A DNA stretch of 64,000 nucleotides from Chitiniphilus purpureus (GCF_025642115.1 NZ_CP106753.1:2255501-2319500), one strand, 5' to 3'. Positions 44,148 through 54,325 are shown, counted from the first letter of the stretch. The notes: generated from the sequence alone by a model not told the origin. Numbers and translations: made by a program.

Positions 44148-44250
44148 CAAAGCGTGGTATCGATTTCATTTTACGCATGGCTTTGTCGAAGGTTCAATGC
44201 AAGGCATATCACCCTCTTTTTGCAAATAGCTGCGTTTTTGGAGTATCGCC

Positions 44251-45267
44251 ATGACCTTGCGTGTTTCCTCGGTCCAATTTCAGCATCGGGCCGGCGACAA
44301 GACCTACAACCTCTCGCGTGTTGCGCATTTCAGTGCCGCCGCCGCCGCCGCCGGCAGTCAACTGGTGGTGTTCCCCGAGATGTGTCTGTGTGGCTACTGG
44401 CATGTGCCCAGGCTCGATCGGGCCGGGCTTGATGCGCTGGCCGAGCCGATCGATGGGGAGACGATATCCGGGGTGCAGGTGCTGGCGCGGCAGCACGGTA
44501 TCGCGATCGGCGTGGGCTGGCTGGAGCGCGCGCGCGATGGCCGGCTGTTCAACAGCTATGTGGTCTGCATGCCCGACGGCGCGCGGCACTGCCATCGCAA
44601 GCTGCATGCGTTCGAACACGAGCACATCCACAGCGGCGATCGCTACACGGTGTTCGACACGCCGTGGGGCGTACGCGTCGGCATTCTCATCTGCTGGGAC
44701 AACAATCTGGTGGAGAACGTCCGCGCCACGGCGCTGCTGGGTGCCACGCTGCTGATTGCGCCACACCAGACCGGCGGCACGCATTCGCGCAGTCCGCATG
44801 CGATGCAGCCCATCCCGGTCGCGCTATGGCAGCGCCGGCACCTGGACCCGGCTGCGATCGAAGCACAGCTGCGTGGTCCCAACGGCCGGGAATGGTTGTT
44901 GCGCTGGCTGCCGGCGCGCGCCCATGACAACGGTCTCTTCCTGATCTTCAGCAACGGTGTCGGGCAGGACGAAGACGAGGTGCGTACCGGGAACGCCATG
45001 ATCCTGGACCCGTATGGCCGCATCCTGAGCGAGACCTGGGTGGCCGACGATGCGCTGGTGACTGCCGATCTCGATCTGACGCTGCTGCCCCACTGCACCG
45101 GCCAGCGCTGGTTGCGCGGACGTCGCCCGGAGTTGTACGGCATCCTGGCGCAGCCACGCGGCGACGAGCTCGATCCGCGGGCGGCGCGCTTTTCGACGAC
45201 GCCCGCCGCCGTACCCGGCGGCGTGGCGGCGGATCAGTGCGGTCCGGACACCCTCAGCAGACGGTGA
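44251..45267 (+). CDS. Nitrilase/carbon-nitrogen hydrolase family enzyme
   Basis: 338 residues. Catalytic triad Glu43 (VVFPEMCLCGYW), Lys117 (CHRKLHAFEHEH) and Cys148 (ILICWDNN). It would hydrolyse an amide or nitrile. The segment between about residues 170 and 225 (GTHSRSPHAMQPIPVALWQRRHLDPAAIEAQLRGPNGREWL) is longer than in simple amidases and probably shapes the substrate pocket or oligomer. Substrate unknown. It is controlled presumably by the divergent LysR. It converges with pflA, and their 3' ends overlap by 14 bp. Confidence 0.88.
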   Translation: MTLRVSSVQFQHRAGDKTYNLSRVAHFSAAAAAAGSQLVVFPEMCLCGYWHVPRLDRAGLDALAEPIDGETISGVQVLARQHGIAIGVGWLERARDGRLFNSYVVCMPDGARHCHRKLHAFEHEHIHSGDRYTVFDTPWGVRVGILICWDNNLVENVRATALLGATLLIAPHQTGGTHSRSPHAMQPIPVALWQRRHLDPAAIEAQLRGPNGREWLLRWLPARAHDNGLFLIFSNGVGQDEDEVRTGNAMILDPYGRILSETWVADDALVTADLDLTLLPHCTGQRWLRGRRPELYGILAQPRGDELDPRAARFSTTPAAVPGGVAADQCGPDTLSRR

Positions 45268-46057
45268 GTCCGCGCTGCCGGTATTGCTCGCGCACGCGTT
45301 CGGTCAATGCCGGCGTCGGGACCGGCGTCTCATCCAGCGCGTACTCCAGGTTCAGCGCGCGCCATTTGGGTTCGCCCATCTTGTGGAACGGCAGCACCTC
45401 CACCCGTTCGATGCAGCCCGGGGCCTGGTCCGACAGGGCCTTGATGTAGTCGGCATGGCGTTCGACGTCATCCCACGCGTCGCTCCAGCCGGGCACCAGC
45501 ACGTAGCGGATCCAGGTCTTCTTCTTCATCGCCATCAGCCGCTCGGCGAAATCGAGCGTGGGCTGCAGCGGCTTGGAGGTGAGCGCCTCGTACTTGGCAG
45601 GGTCGATATGTTTGATGTCCAGCAGCACCAGATCCACCGGGTCGAACCAGTCGTCCGGCAGGTGGGCGGCCAGAAAGCCCTGGGTGTCCAGCGCCGTGTG
45701 CAGGCCGTATTGCTGCTTGACGCGATAGCACACTTCGCGGACGAAATGCGCCTGCATCAAGGGCTCGCCGCCCGAGATGGTGAGCCCGCCGGCGAGCCTG
45801 AGAAACCCCGCGTACTTGCCGATCTGGGCGACCACGTCGTCCACGGTGCGCAAGACGCCGTTATGCAGTTTCCAGGTGTCGGGATTGTGGCAGTACAGGC
45901 AACGGAACTGGCATCCCGAGACGAACAGTGCGAAGCGCACGCCCGGGCCGTCGACCGCGGCGCCGGTTTCGACCGAATGCACAAAGCCGCACAGCCGGCC
46001 TTGCTCGTCCACGACGGCGGGCGGGATCTCGCCCGGTGGTTTGGCGGTGTCGTTCAT
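45254..46057 (-). CDS. pflA: Pyruvate formate-lyase activating enzyme
   Basis: A 267-residue radical-SAM enzyme. The cluster motif CQFRCLYC (CxxxCxxC) is followed by HNPDTWKLHNG and the SAM-binding GGEPLMQ. It makes the glycyl radical on PflB. The N-terminal extension before VDEQGRLCGFVHSVETGAAVDGPGVRF is about 20 residues longer than in E. coli. Start ATG is 112 bp after pflB, with a hairpin between. Confidence 0.93.
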   Translation of the reverse strand: MNDTAKPPGEIPPAVVDEQGRLCGFVHSVETGAAVDGPGVRFALFVSGCQFRCLYCHNPDTWKLHNGVLRTVDDVVAQIGKYAGFLRLAGGLTISGGEPLMQAHFVREVCYRVKQQYGLHTALDTQGFLAAHLPDDWFDPVDLVLLDIKHIDPAKYEALTSKPLQPTLDFAERLMAMKKKTWIRYVLVPGWSDAWDDVERHADYIKALSDQAPGCIERVEVLPFHKMGEPKWRALNLEYALDETPVPTPALTERVREQYRQRGLTVC

Positions 46058-46078
46058 CTGCGTGCTCCAGCAACAGGA

Positions 46079-46096
46079 AGGGCGGCTGCGCCGCCC
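46079..46096 (-). terminator. Hairpin between pflB and pflA
   Basis: Stem GGGCGGC / GCCGCCC with a 3-nt loop, followed on the pflB strand by TTCCTGTT. It may partially terminate transcription so that PflB is made in excess of its activase, or just protect the pflB 3' end. Confidence 0.45.
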
Positions 46097-46169
46097 TTGG
46101 ATCATGACGTCGGCTGTGGTGACTAGGCGGGCCCGGCCACCCTTCAGCCTAGTCGCTTTGGCGATCCGC

Positions 46170-48440
46170 CTAGGCGTGGACGTGGAAGGTCCGGTTGATC
46201 ACATCCAGCTGCTGCTCGCGGGTCAGCTTGATGAAGTTGACCGCATAGCCCGAGACGCGGATGGTCAGCTGCGGATACTTCTCCGGGTGATCCATCGCGT
46301 CGAGCAACGTGTCGCGGTTCAGCACGTTCACGTTGACATGGAACCCTGACGCGCTGCAGAAGCCATCCAGGCAGTTGGTCAGGTTGTTCACCCGATCGGC
46401 AAGCGTATGGCCCAGCGCATCCGGTGTGGCCGATGCGGTCCAGCTGATGCCGTCCAGCGCGGCCGCATAGGGCAGCTTGGCCACTGACGCCCCGGCGGCG
46501 ACAAAGCCGGAGGTATCGCGCCCGTTCATTGGATTGGCACCCGGCGCGAACGGCTCGCCCGAGCGGCGCCCGTCCGGTGTGTTGCCGGTCTTCTTGCCGT
46601 AGACCACGTTGGAGGTGATGGTCAGGATGGACTGGGTCGGCAACGCGTTGCGGTAGGTCTTGTTCGCCTTGACCTTGTTCATGAACGATTCGGCCAGCCA
46701 CACAGCAATGCCGTCGACCCGGTCGTCGTTGTTGCCAAAGGCCGGGTAGTCGCCTTCGATCGCGAAATCGACGGCCACACCTGCCTCGTTGCGGATGACC
46801 TTGACCTTGGCGTGCCTGATCGCGGAGAGCGAGTCGGCGGCCACCGACAGCCCGGCGATGCCGCAGGCCATAGTACGAAGGATGTCGCGGTCGTGCAGCG
46901 CCATCTCGATGCGCTCGTACGAATACTTGTCGTGCATGTAGTGGATGGCGTTGAGCGCCTTCACATAGGTGTTGGCCAGCCAATCCATCATCTTGTCGAA
47001 CTTGGCGACGACCTCGTCGTAGTCCAGGTAGTCGGAGGTGATCGCGTCGAAGCCGGGCACCACGCGCTTGCCGCTCTTTTCATCGACGCCGCCGTTGATC
47101 GCGTACAGCAGTGCCTTGGCCAGGTTGCAGCGGGCGCCGAAGAACTGCATCTGCTTGCCGATCTCCATCGCCGAGACGCAGCAGGCGATGCCATAGTCGT
47201 CGCCCCAGTGCGGGCGCATCGCATCGTCCGATTCATACTGGATCGAGCTGGTTTCGATCGATACCTTGGAGCAGAAGTCCTTGAAGCCACGCGGCAGGTC
47301 CACCGACCACAACACGGTCAGGTTGGGCTCGGGTGCCGGGCCCAGGTTGAACAGGGTGTTGAGGAAACGGAAGCTTGACTTGGTCACCAGTGTGCGGCCG
47401 TCGCTGCCCATGCCGCCGATCGATTCGGTCACCCAGGTCGGGTCGCCCGAATAGAGGCTGTTGTATTCCTCGGTACGCAGAAAGCGCACGATGCGCAGCT
47501 TGATGACCAGATCATCGATCAGCTCCTGCGCCGCTTCCTCGGTGAGCCGGCCGGCCTGCAGGTCGCGTTCGATGTAGATATCCAGGAAGGTCGAGATGCG
47601 GCCGATCGACATCGCCGCGCCGTTCTGTTCCTTCACCGCGGCAAGGTAGCCGAAGTAGGTCCACTGGATCGCTTCCTGCGCGGTGATGGCCGGGCGGCCG
47701 ATGTCGAAGCCGTAGCCCGCAGCCATCTCCTTGAGTTCGCCGAGCGCGCGGATCTGCTCGGAGAGTTCCTCGCGCAGCCGGATCACGTCCTCGGTGAAGT
47801 CAAGATCGTCGGTCTCGGCCTTTTCGGCCTGCTTGAACTCGACGAGCCGGTCGATGCCGTAGAGCGCCACACGCCGATAGTCGCCGATGATGCGCCCACG
47901 GCCGTAGGCGTCGGGCAGGCCGGTGATCACACCGGAAGAGCGGCAGGCGCGGATCAGCGGGTTGTAGATATCGAATACGCCGCTGTTGTGATCCTTGCGA
48001 TAGTGCTGGTAGATGTTCTCGATCTGCGGATCGAGCTTGCGGCCGATCTCTTCGAGCGAGGCCTCGACCATGCGCAGGCCGGTATTGGGAAAGATCGCGC
48101 GCTTGAGCGGCGCATCGGTCTGCACGCCGACGATCTTTTCCAGTGACTGATCGATATAGCCCGGGCCGAAGGCATTGATCCGGGTGCCGCGGTCGGCCGC
48201 CACATCGAGCACCTGGCCCGGGGACTGGCGTTCGCGCTGCAGCAGCACGCTCAACTTGTCCCAGAGCTGTTCGGTACGCGCGGTGGGGCCGGCCAGGAAG
48301 CAATCGTCGCCGACATAGGGAGTGTAGTTGCGCTGGATGAAATCGCGCACGGCAACCTTGTCCTGCCACGGGCCGGCGACGAAGCCTTGCCAGGCCTCCT
48401 GCTGCGCGGGGTTGCCGATGAGGGTGTCCGGTGCGTTCAT
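46170..48440 (-). CDS. pflB: Formate C-acetyltransferase (pyruvate formate-lyase)
   Basis: A 756-residue glycyl-radical enzyme converting pyruvate and CoA to acetyl-CoA and formate without oxygen. Active-site pair Cys420-Cys421 in IACCVSAM and radical Gly731 in RVSGYAVNF, very near E. coli positions 418/419/734. The N-terminal [28 protein letters not shown] is the PFL domain start. The gene is preceded by an FNR-type promoter, as expected for anaerobic induction. Confidence 0.97.
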   Translation of the reverse strand: MNAPDTLIGNPAQQEAWQGFVAGPWQDKVAVRDFIQRNYTPYVGDDCFLAGPTARTEQLWDKLSVLLQRERQSPGQVLDVAADRGTRINAFGPGYIDQSLEKIVGVQTDAPLKRAIFPNTGLRMVEASLEEIGRKLDPQIENIYQHYRKDHNSGVFDIYNPLIRACRSSGVITGLPDAYGRGRIIGDYRRVALYGIDRLVEFKQAEKAETDDLDFTEDVIRLREELSEQIRALGELKEMAAGYGFDIGRPAITAQEAIQWTYFGYLAAVKEQNGAAMSIGRISTFLDIYIERDLQAGRLTEEAAQELIDDLVIKLRIVRFLRTEEYNSLYSGDPTWVTESIGGMGSDGRTLVTKSSFRFLNTLFNLGPAPEPNLTVLWSVDLPRGFKDFCSKVSIETSSIQYESDDAMRPHWGDDYGIACCVSAMEIGKQMQFFGARCNLAKALLYAINGGVDEKSGKRVVPGFDAITSDYLDYDEVVAKFDKMMDWLANTYVKALNAIHYMHDKYSYERIEMALHDRDILRTMACGIAGLSVAADSLSAIRHAKVKVIRNEAGVAVDFAIEGDYPAFGNNDDRVDGIAVWLAESFMNKVKANKTYRNALPTQSILTITSNVVYGKKTGNTPDGRRSGEPFAPGANPMNGRDTSGFVAAGASVAKLPYAAALDGISWTASATPDALGHTLADRVNNLTNCLDGFCSASGFHVNVNVLNRDTLLDAMDHPEKYPQLTIRVSGYAVNFIKLTREQQLDVINRTFHVHA

Positions 48441-48608
48441 GGTGATGCTCCTTGTGGGATGTCTGTGTGACCGATCGGGTGGGGCCCGGCGGGTAGCCTG
48501 GCCTCAAAACCTGTCTGCGCAGCCTGGGTACGGGCCCGGGAAAAGCGCTGGGATCGACTTAAGACTAACAGCGGGTCTTGCGTCGGGTCCGCCCAAATTT
48601 CTACGCAG

Positions 48609-48650
48609 ATCATAGGGCTGCGCATACGCAGCGGTGTTGCGCCAGATCAA
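48609..48650 (-). promoter_or_regulatory. FNR/ANR-dependent class II promoter of pflBA
   Basis: On the pflB strand TTGAT-CTGG-CGCAA matches the FNR box TTGAT-N4-ATCAA at 8 of 10 positions. A TATGAT -10 hexamer lies downstream. Counting from it, the FNR box centre falls at -41.5, the classical position for activation. The leader would be about 160 nt. Confidence 0.6.
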
Positions 48651-48708
48651 CCGCACCAAGGATGCGGGACCGATAAACTCGCAGGTTGCATGCCGATGTC
48701 GCGGCAAC

Positions 48709-48739
48709 AAAAAAGCCACGAGGTCCTCGTGGCTTTTTT
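48709..48739 (-). terminator. Strong terminator downstream of mdh
   Basis: Perfect 15-bp inverted repeat AAAAAAGCCACGAGG / CCTCGTGGCTTTTTT with one central base, 33 bp past the mdh stop. T-runs occur on both strands, so it can stop transcription in either direction. It insulates mdh from the pflB promoter. Confidence 0.92.
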
Positions 48740-48771
48740 GTCGTCCGGCAGGGGGTGCCGGTGGCGAAGGA

Positions 48772-49749
48772 TCAGAGCAGATGCTTGATCGCGTCACGCT
48801 CGTCGGACAGTTCCTTGGCGGTGGCATCCATCCGGGCACGGCTGAATTCGCTGACCGCAAGACCTTCGACGATGGTGTACTTGCCGTCCTTGCAGGTCAC
48901 CGGGTAGCCGTAGATCAGGTCGCTGTAGCCGTATTCGCCGTTGGCCGGCACGCCCATCGTGACCCAGTCGCCTTCCGACGTACCCAGCACCCAGTTGCGG
49001 ATGTGGTCGATGGCGGCGTTGGCTGCCGATGCGGCCGACGACAGACCGCGTGCCTTGATGATGGCGGCGCCGCGCTGCTGCACGGTCGGGATGAACTCGG
49101 TTTCCAGCCACTTCTGGTCGTTGATGAGCTGGGCGGCGTTCTGGCCCTTCACCTCGGCATTGAAGATGTCCGGGTACTGGGTCGAGCTGTGGTTGCCCCA
49201 GATCGTCATCTTCTTCACGTCAGTCACGGCCACGCCGGTCTTCTGGGCGACCTGGGTCAGCGCACGGTTGTGATCCAGGCGCATCATGGCCGTGAAGTTG
49301 GCCGGATTCAGATCGGGCGCGTTCTTCATTGCGATATAGGCATTGGTGTTGGCCGGATTGCCGACCACCAGCACCTTCACATCACGGCTGGCCACATCGT
49401 TGAGCGCCTTGCCCTGTGCGGTGAAGATGGCGCCGTTGGCTTCGAGCAGATCCTTGCGCTCCATGCCCGGGCCGCGCGGGCGGGCACCGACCAGCAGGGC
49501 GATGTCCGCATCCTTGAACGCCACTTTCGGGTCGTCGGTCTGCACGATGCCGGCCAGCAGCGGGAACGCGCAATCATCCAGTTCCATCACCACGCCGTTC
49601 AGCGCCGGCAGGCTGGGCGTGATGTCCAGCAATTGCAGGATCACCGGCTGGTCCGGGCCGAGCATGGCGCCGGAGGCGATGCGGAACAGGAGGCTGTAGC
49701 CGATCTGGCCGGCTGCGCCGGTGACGGCGACGCGAACAGGTTTCTTCAT
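48772..49749 (-). CDS. mdh: Malate dehydrogenase (NAD-dependent, LDH-like type)
   Basis: A 325-residue enzyme oxidising malate to oxaloacetate. NAD motif [21 protein letters not shown], substrate loop [38 protein letters not shown] and catalytic His in [11 protein letters not shown]. This is the betaproteobacterial type 2 MDH length. Start is the ATG after GGAGTTACACAAG. It faces away from the gntR-sdh genes, sharing a 250-bp regulatory gap with gntR. Confidence 0.96.
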   Translation of the reverse strand: MKKPVRVAVTGAAGQIGYSLLFRIASGAMLGPDQPVILQLLDITPSLPALNGVVMELDDCAFPLLAGIVQTDDPKVAFKDADIALLVGARPRGPGMERKDLLEANGAIFTAQGKALNDVASRDVKVLVVGNPANTNAYIAMKNAPDLNPANFTAMMRLDHNRALTQVAQKTGVAVTDVKKMTIWGNHSSTQYPDIFNAEVKGQNAAQLINDQKWLETEFIPTVQQRGAAIIKARGLSSAASAANAAIDHIRNWVLGTSEGDWVTMGVPANGEYGYSDLIYGYPVTCKDGKYTIVEGLAVSEFSRARMDATAKELSDERDAIKHLL

Positions 49750-49942
49750 CTTGTGTAACTCCGAGTTTTGGGCGTATGGGCGGCTGTAGGCGCCCGCAAC
49801 GACAGCGGCGAGGCCACCGTGCGTCTGTGCTTCAGCGCGCATGGGATCCGGTTTGGTGCAGCGCGGGGGCGAGTCTATCACGCCGGTTTCCCGCTGTGAG
49901 CGGACTTGCCGTTCGTCGGTGCCGTGCTTTGCTATCTCTTTT

Positions 49943-49956
49943 GTCTTATATAAGAC
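49943..49956. promoter_or_regulatory. Perfect 14-bp palindrome, GntR operator candidate
   Basis: GTCTTATATAAGAC is fully self-complementary and has the GT...AC ends of GntR-family sites. It lies 43 bp before gntR, in the gap shared with mdh. Its TATATA core could also overlap a -10 element. Confidence 0.55.
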
Positions 49957-49999
49957 CGTGGTGGACGCCTTACTGGCAACATGCTCTAATGGCCGCCAC

Positions 50000-50725
50000 A
50001 TGGCCAAGCTCTCCCAATTGCCACTGTATCGACAGGTGATGCGCGAGGTGCTCGCGCAGATCCAGGCGGGTACGTGGCGCGAAGACGAGACGCTGCCGAG
50101 TGAATTTGACCTCGGGGCACGCTTTGGCGTGAGTCAGGGCACCGTGCGCAAGGCGCTCGATGCGCTAGTGGCCGAAGGGGTGCTGATGCGGCGCCAGGGG
50201 GTCGGGACCTTCGTCACCGGCGTGAGCGACTACCTGGCCGAGGCGTCGTTTTCCGCGCTGAACGGGGAAGGGGCGATGCGGCCGAGCTTCGAGCTGCTCG
50301 GTTGCGTCAAGATCCACGCCGGTGAAACGCTGGCCGAGATGCTCGGTCTGCGGCGCGGTGCGGCGTTGTGGCAGGTACGGCGGTTGATCCGGTTGCAAAG
50401 CAGGTTGGTGGGCCTTGAGGAGATGCTGCTGCCCGAAGCCCAGTTCCCAGGGCTGGATGTGCGGCGTATCCGCGAGCTGAAGTGCAATCTGCGCGCCTTA
50501 TGCTGGCTGGACTTCGGCATACGGCTCAAGGACGGCGATCTGCGGCTGCGGGCGGTGCGGGCCAATGCCACCGAGGCGCGTCTGCTGCAGTCCGACCTGA
50601 ACGAGCCCTTGTTGCAGCTGGTGCGGCTGGCGCGTGATTTCGATGGCAGGCCGCAGATGTGGAGTGTGGCGTGGATCCGCACCGAACAGGTGGCATTCGA
50701 GCCGCCTGCGCCTGACAGGCTGTGA
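50000..50725 (+). CDS. GntR/HutC-family transcriptional regulator
   Basis: 241 residues. N-terminal winged helix [64 protein letters not shown], then a UTRA effector domain ([47 protein letters not shown]). It lies between mdh and sdhC, 136 bp ahead of sdhC and co-directional. Control of the citric-acid-cycle genes by a metabolite is a reasonable inference. The ATG is chosen by homology; its ribosome site is weak. Confidence 0.9.
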   Translation: MAKLSQLPLYRQVMREVLAQIQAGTWREDETLPSEFDLGARFGVSQGTVRKALDALVAEGVLMRRQGVGTFVTGVSDYLAEASFSALNGEGAMRPSFELLGCVKIHAGETLAEMLGLRRGAALWQVRRLIRLQSRLVGLEEMLLPEAQFPGLDVRRIRELKCNLRALCWLDFGIRLKDGDLRLRAVRANATEARLLQSDLNEPLLQLVRLARDFDGRPQMWSVAWIRTEQVAFEPPAPDRL

Positions 50726-50861
50726 AGGCGGGGCGATGGGATGCGGCAGTGCAGCGTAGTTTGGTAGATTACAGAATTTGGTCCGGCGCGTTGCGGCGGA
50801 CGGAAGACGGGCCGGGCGGCCGGCGACAAGTAACTGGACTGTAGGTGATAAGGATGCGCGT

Positions 50862-51236
50862 ATGAGCAAGACTCGCCCCAAGCACCTCGCGCTATGGCAG
50901 ATTCGTTTGCCGCTGCCGGGGATCGTTTCCTTCCTGCATCGCGTGAGCGGTGCGCTGTTGTTCGTGGCGGTGCCTTTCATGCTGTACGCGCTGCAGGGCT
51001 CGCTGTCCTCGGCGGACGCCTTCGCCGCCTTCAGGTCCTGTATCTCCCATCCGGTCGTCAAGCTGGGTCTGCTGGCGGTGCTGTGGGCGTTTCTGCACCA
51101 CGCCTGTGCCGGCATCCGTTTCCTGCTGATGGATATCCACAAGGGCGTCGATCTGCCGACCGCGCGTCTTTCCGCCAAGCTGGTGCTGGCCATCAGCATT
51201 GCGCTGACCGTCCTGATCGGGGTGCTCACATGGTAA
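50862..51236 (+). CDS. sdhC: Succinate dehydrogenase cytochrome b556 subunit
   Basis: 124 residues with three membrane helices. Quinone-site segment SFLHRVSGALLF and heme ligand region FLHHACAGIRFLLMD. It anchors SdhAB in the inner membrane. Starts after AAGGATGCGCGT. Its last seven bases overlap sdhD. Confidence 0.93.
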   Translation: MSKTRPKHLALWQIRLPLPGIVSFLHRVSGALLFVAVPFMLYALQGSLSSADAFAAFRSCISHPVVKLGLLAVLWAFLHHACAGIRFLLMDIHKGVDLPTARLSAKLVLAISIALTVLIGVLTW

Positions 51237-51577
51237 ATCGTCACGTCGTCGGCGCGCACTACGGGCTGCGCGATTGGTTGGTGCAACGCGTCACCGCGGT
51301 GGTGATGCTGGTCTATACGGTGGGCATCCTTGCCTTCCTGCTGCTGGCCGCGGATGCCTCGTTCGAATCCTGGCAGGCGCTGTTTGCCCACACCTGGGTC
51401 AAGGTGCTCACCACGGTCAGCGTGGGCGCGCTGTTGTGGCATGCCTGGGTCGGCGTGCGCGACATCTGGATGGACTATGTGCAGCACCTGGGCGTGCGGC
51501 TGACGCTGCATGTGCTCACCATCCTGTGGCTGCTTGGCAGCTTCATCTACTCGATTCACGTTGTGTGGGGTGCCTGA
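51230..51577 (+). CDS. sdhD: Succinate dehydrogenase membrane anchor subunit
   Basis: 115 residues with three membrane helices. Seen: HYGLRDWLVQRVTAVVMLVYTVGILAF, and LLWHAWVGVRDIWMDYVQHLGVRL, which carries the second heme/quinone region. It overlaps both sdhC (7 bp) and sdhA (TGATG). Confidence 0.93.
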   Translation: MVNRHVVGAHYGLRDWLVQRVTAVVMLVYTVGILAFLLLAADASFESWQALFAHTWVKVLTTVSVGALLWHAWVGVRDIWMDYVQHLGVRLTLHVLTILWLLGSFIYSIHVVWGA

Positions 51578-53349
51578 TGTCCGTTCCTGTTCGTAAATTC
51601 GATGCGGTGATCGTCGGTGCGGGCGGTGCGGGTCTGCGCGCCGCGCTGCAGCTTTCCGAGGCCGGCCTCAAGACGGCCGTGCTGTCCAAGGTGTTCCCGA
51701 CCCGCTCGCACACCGTGGCGGCGCAGGGCGGCGTGTCCGCCTCGCTCGGCAATTCCGAGCCGGACCACTGGCACTGGCACATGTACGACACCGTCAAGGG
51801 CTCGGACTGGCTGGGCGACCAGGATGCGATCGAGTTCATGTGCCGCGAGGCGCCGAACGTGGTGGTCGAGCTTGAGCACTTCGGCATGCCGTTCGACCGC
51901 AATGCCGACGGCACCATCTACCAGCGTCCGTTCGGCGGCCACATGTCCAACTTCGGCGAGAAGCCGGTGCGCCGCGCCTGTGCCGCGGCCGACCGGACCG
52001 GCCATGCGATGCTGCACGCGCTGTACCAGCGCAACGTGCGCGCCAACACCCAGTTCTTCGTCGAATGGATGGCGCTGGATCTGGTGCGCGACGCCGACGG
52101 CAACGTGCAGGGTGTTGTCGCGATGGAAATGGAAACGTCGGACATCTACGTGTTCCAGGCCAAGGCCACGCTGTTCGCCACCGGTGGCGCCGGCCGCATC
52201 TATGCCTCGTCCACCAACGCCTTCATCAATACCGGCGACGGCCTGGGCATGGCGGCACGCGCCGGCATCCCGCTGGAAGACATGGAATTCTGGCAGTTCC
52301 ACCCGACCGGGGTGGCCGGCGCCGGTGTACTGATCACCGAAGGCGTGCGTGGCGAGGGCGGCATCCTGCGCAACGACAGCGGCGAGCGCTTCATGGAGCG
52401 CTACGCACCCAACGCCAAGGACCTGGCCAGCCGCGACGTGGTGTCGCGCGCCATGGTCACCGAGATCAACGAAGGCCGCGGCTGTGGGCCGAACAAGGAT
52501 CACGTGCTGCTCGACATCACCCACCTTGACCCCGAGGTGATCAAGTCCAAGCTGCCGGGCATCCGCGAGATCTCGATCAAGTTCGCCGGTGTCGACCCGA
52601 TCAAGGCACCGATCCCGGTGGTGCCGACCTGCCACTACCAGATGGGCGGCATCCCGACCAACTACAAGGGCGAAGTCGTGGTCGACGGCCAGGTGGTGCA
52701 GGGTTTCTACGCCGCCGGCGAAGTGGCCTGCGCCTCGGTGCATGGCGCCAACCGCCTCGGCACCAATTCGCTGCTCGACCTGTTGGTGTTCGGCAAGAGC
52801 TCGGGCAATTCGATGATCGACTACATCAGGTCTGCGCCCAAGGATCTGCCGGTGCTGGCGTTGAACGACGTCGAGCGCTCGCTGGCGCGCGTCGCGGCGC
52901 TGAACAACCGCGCAGGCGGCGTGGAGGTCAACGCTGCGCGCAGCGCGATGCAGGCCACCATGCAGAAGCACTGCGGCGTGTTCCGTTTCAAGGACATGCT
53001 CGCCGAGGGCGTGGCGAGGATCCTGGAAGTCGAGAAGATGGTCCAGAACATGGTCATCGCCGACAAGTCCAGGACCTTCAACACCGCCCGCCTCGAAGCG
53101 CTGGAAGTCGAGAACCTGATCGAGGTGGCCAAGGCCACCATGATCTCGGCCAACGCCCGCACCGAGTCGCGCGGCGCCCACGTGCGCGACGATGCGCCTG
53201 ATACGCCGGCGCAGCCGAACGGTCGCGACGACGCCAACTGGCTCAAGCACACGCTGTGGTACCGCGACAGCAACCGCCTCGAATACAAGCCGGTGAACCT
53301 CACACCGCTGACGGTCGAGACCATCGCCCTGAAGACTCGCTCCTACTGA
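51577..53349 (+). CDS. sdhA: Succinate dehydrogenase flavoprotein subunit
   Basis: A 590-residue FAD enzyme oxidising succinate to fumarate. FAD motif AVIVGAGGAGLRAALQLSEAGL, covalent-FAD His in SHTVAAQGGVSASLG, active-site [30 protein letters not shown] and GEVACASVHGANRLGTNSLLD. Normal length. Confidence 0.98.
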   Translation: MSVPVRKFDAVIVGAGGAGLRAALQLSEAGLKTAVLSKVFPTRSHTVAAQGGVSASLGNSEPDHWHWHMYDTVKGSDWLGDQDAIEFMCREAPNVVVELEHFGMPFDRNADGTIYQRPFGGHMSNFGEKPVRRACAAADRTGHAMLHALYQRNVRANTQFFVEWMALDLVRDADGNVQGVVAMEMETSDIYVFQAKATLFATGGAGRIYASSTNAFINTGDGLGMAARAGIPLEDMEFWQFHPTGVAGAGVLITEGVRGEGGILRNDSGERFMERYAPNAKDLASRDVVSRAMVTEINEGRGCGPNKDHVLLDITHLDPEVIKSKLPGIREISIKFAGVDPIKAPIPVVPTCHYQMGGIPTNYKGEVVVDGQVVQGFYAAGEVACASVHGANRLGTNSLLDLLVFGKSSGNSMIDYIRSAPKDLPVLALNDVERSLARVAALNNRAGGVEVNAARSAMQATMQKHCGVFRFKDMLAEGVARILEVEKMVQNMVIADKSRTFNTARLEALEVENLIEVAKATMISANARTESRGAHVRDDAPDTPAQPNGRDDANWLKHTLWYRDSNRLEYKPVNLTPLTVETIALKTRSY

Positions 53350-53362
53350 GGGGAATGCACCA

Positions 53363-54073
53363 ATGACTACCCGTACCGTTCGTTTCAGCATCTACCGCTT
53401 CGATCCGGAAAAGGATGCAAAGCCGTACATGAAGGAGTACACCGTCGAGCTCGACGGCACCGAGCGCAAGCTGCTCGATGCGCTGGTCAAGCTCAAGGTG
53501 CAGGACGACACGCTGTCGTTCCGCCGCTCGTGCCGCGAAGGCGTGTGCGGTTCGGACGCGATGAACATCAACGGCAAGAACGGCCTGGCGTGCATCACCG
53601 ATGTGGACGACCTGAAGCAGCCGATCCAGATCCGCCCGCTGCCCGGCCTGCCGGTGGTGCGCGACCTGATCGTCGATATGACCCAGTTTTTCAAGCAATA
53701 CCACTCGATCAAGCCGTACGTGGTCAACGATACGCCGCCACCGGACCGCGAGCGCCTGCAGAGCCCCGAGGACCGGGACGAGCTCAACGGCCTGTACGAA
53801 TGCATCCTGTGTGCATGCTGCTCCACCTCCTGTCCGTCGTTCTGGTGGAACCCGGACAAGTTCGTCGGCCCGGCCGGCCTGTTGGCGGCATACCGCTTCA
53901 TCGCCGACACGCGCGACACCGCCACCAATGAGCGGCTGGACAACCTGGAGGACCCGTACCGTCTGTTCCGCTGCCACTCGATCATGAACTGCGTCGACGT
54001 CTGCCCGAAGGAGCTGAACCCGACCAAGGCGATCGGCAAGATCAAGGACCTGATGGTCAAGCGCGTCGCCTGA
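53363..54073 (+). CDS. sdhB: Succinate dehydrogenase iron-sulfur subunit
   Basis: 236 residues. [2Fe-2S] ligands in SCREGVCGSDAMNI and GLAC, [4Fe-4S] in CILCACCSTSCPS, [3Fe-4S] in CHSIMNCVDVCPKELNP. It passes electrons from SdhA to the quinone site. Confidence 0.98.
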   Translation: MTTRTVRFSIYRFDPEKDAKPYMKEYTVELDGTERKLLDALVKLKVQDDTLSFRRSCREGVCGSDAMNINGKNGLACITDVDDLKQPIQIRPLPGLPVVRDLIVDMTQFFKQYHSIKPYVVNDTPPPDRERLQSPEDRDELNGLYECILCACCSTSCPSFWWNPDKFVGPAGLLAAYRFIADTRDTATNERLDNLEDPYRLFRCHSIMNCVDVCPKELNPTKAIGKIKDLMVKRVA

Positions 54074-54079
54074 TCGCAT

Positions 54080-54325
54080 ATGGACCAAGTCGAACTCAAG
54101 CGCATCGTCTGGCGCTCGCGCCGTGGGTTGTTGGAGCTCGACCTCCAGTTGGAGCGCTTCGTGCGCGAAGCGCTCCCCACGCTCACCGATGCGGAGCTGC
54201 TGTTGTATCGGGAGCTGTTGCAATTGCCGGACAACGACCTGCTCGACTACCTGAACGGCAGATCCCCGTGCCCCAACCCGCGGTTGTTGCCAACGATAGA
54301 GCGGATTCGCGCCATACAACGATAA
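54080..54325 (+). CDS. sdhE: FAD assembly factor SdhE
   Basis: An 81-residue helical protein with the RGxxE motif (RRGLLELD) required for covalent flavinylation of SdhA. It begins 6 bp after sdhB, inside the sdh operon it serves. Confidence 0.93.
   Translation: MDQVELKRIVWRSRRGLLELDLQLERFVREALPTLTDAELLLYRELLQLPDNDLLDYLNGRSPCPNPRLLPTIERIRAIQR

Noticed and set aside
51556..53391. Long open frame antisense to sdhA (611 codons)
   Set aside because: Low-complexity His/Arg/Ala translation, a shadow of sdhA.
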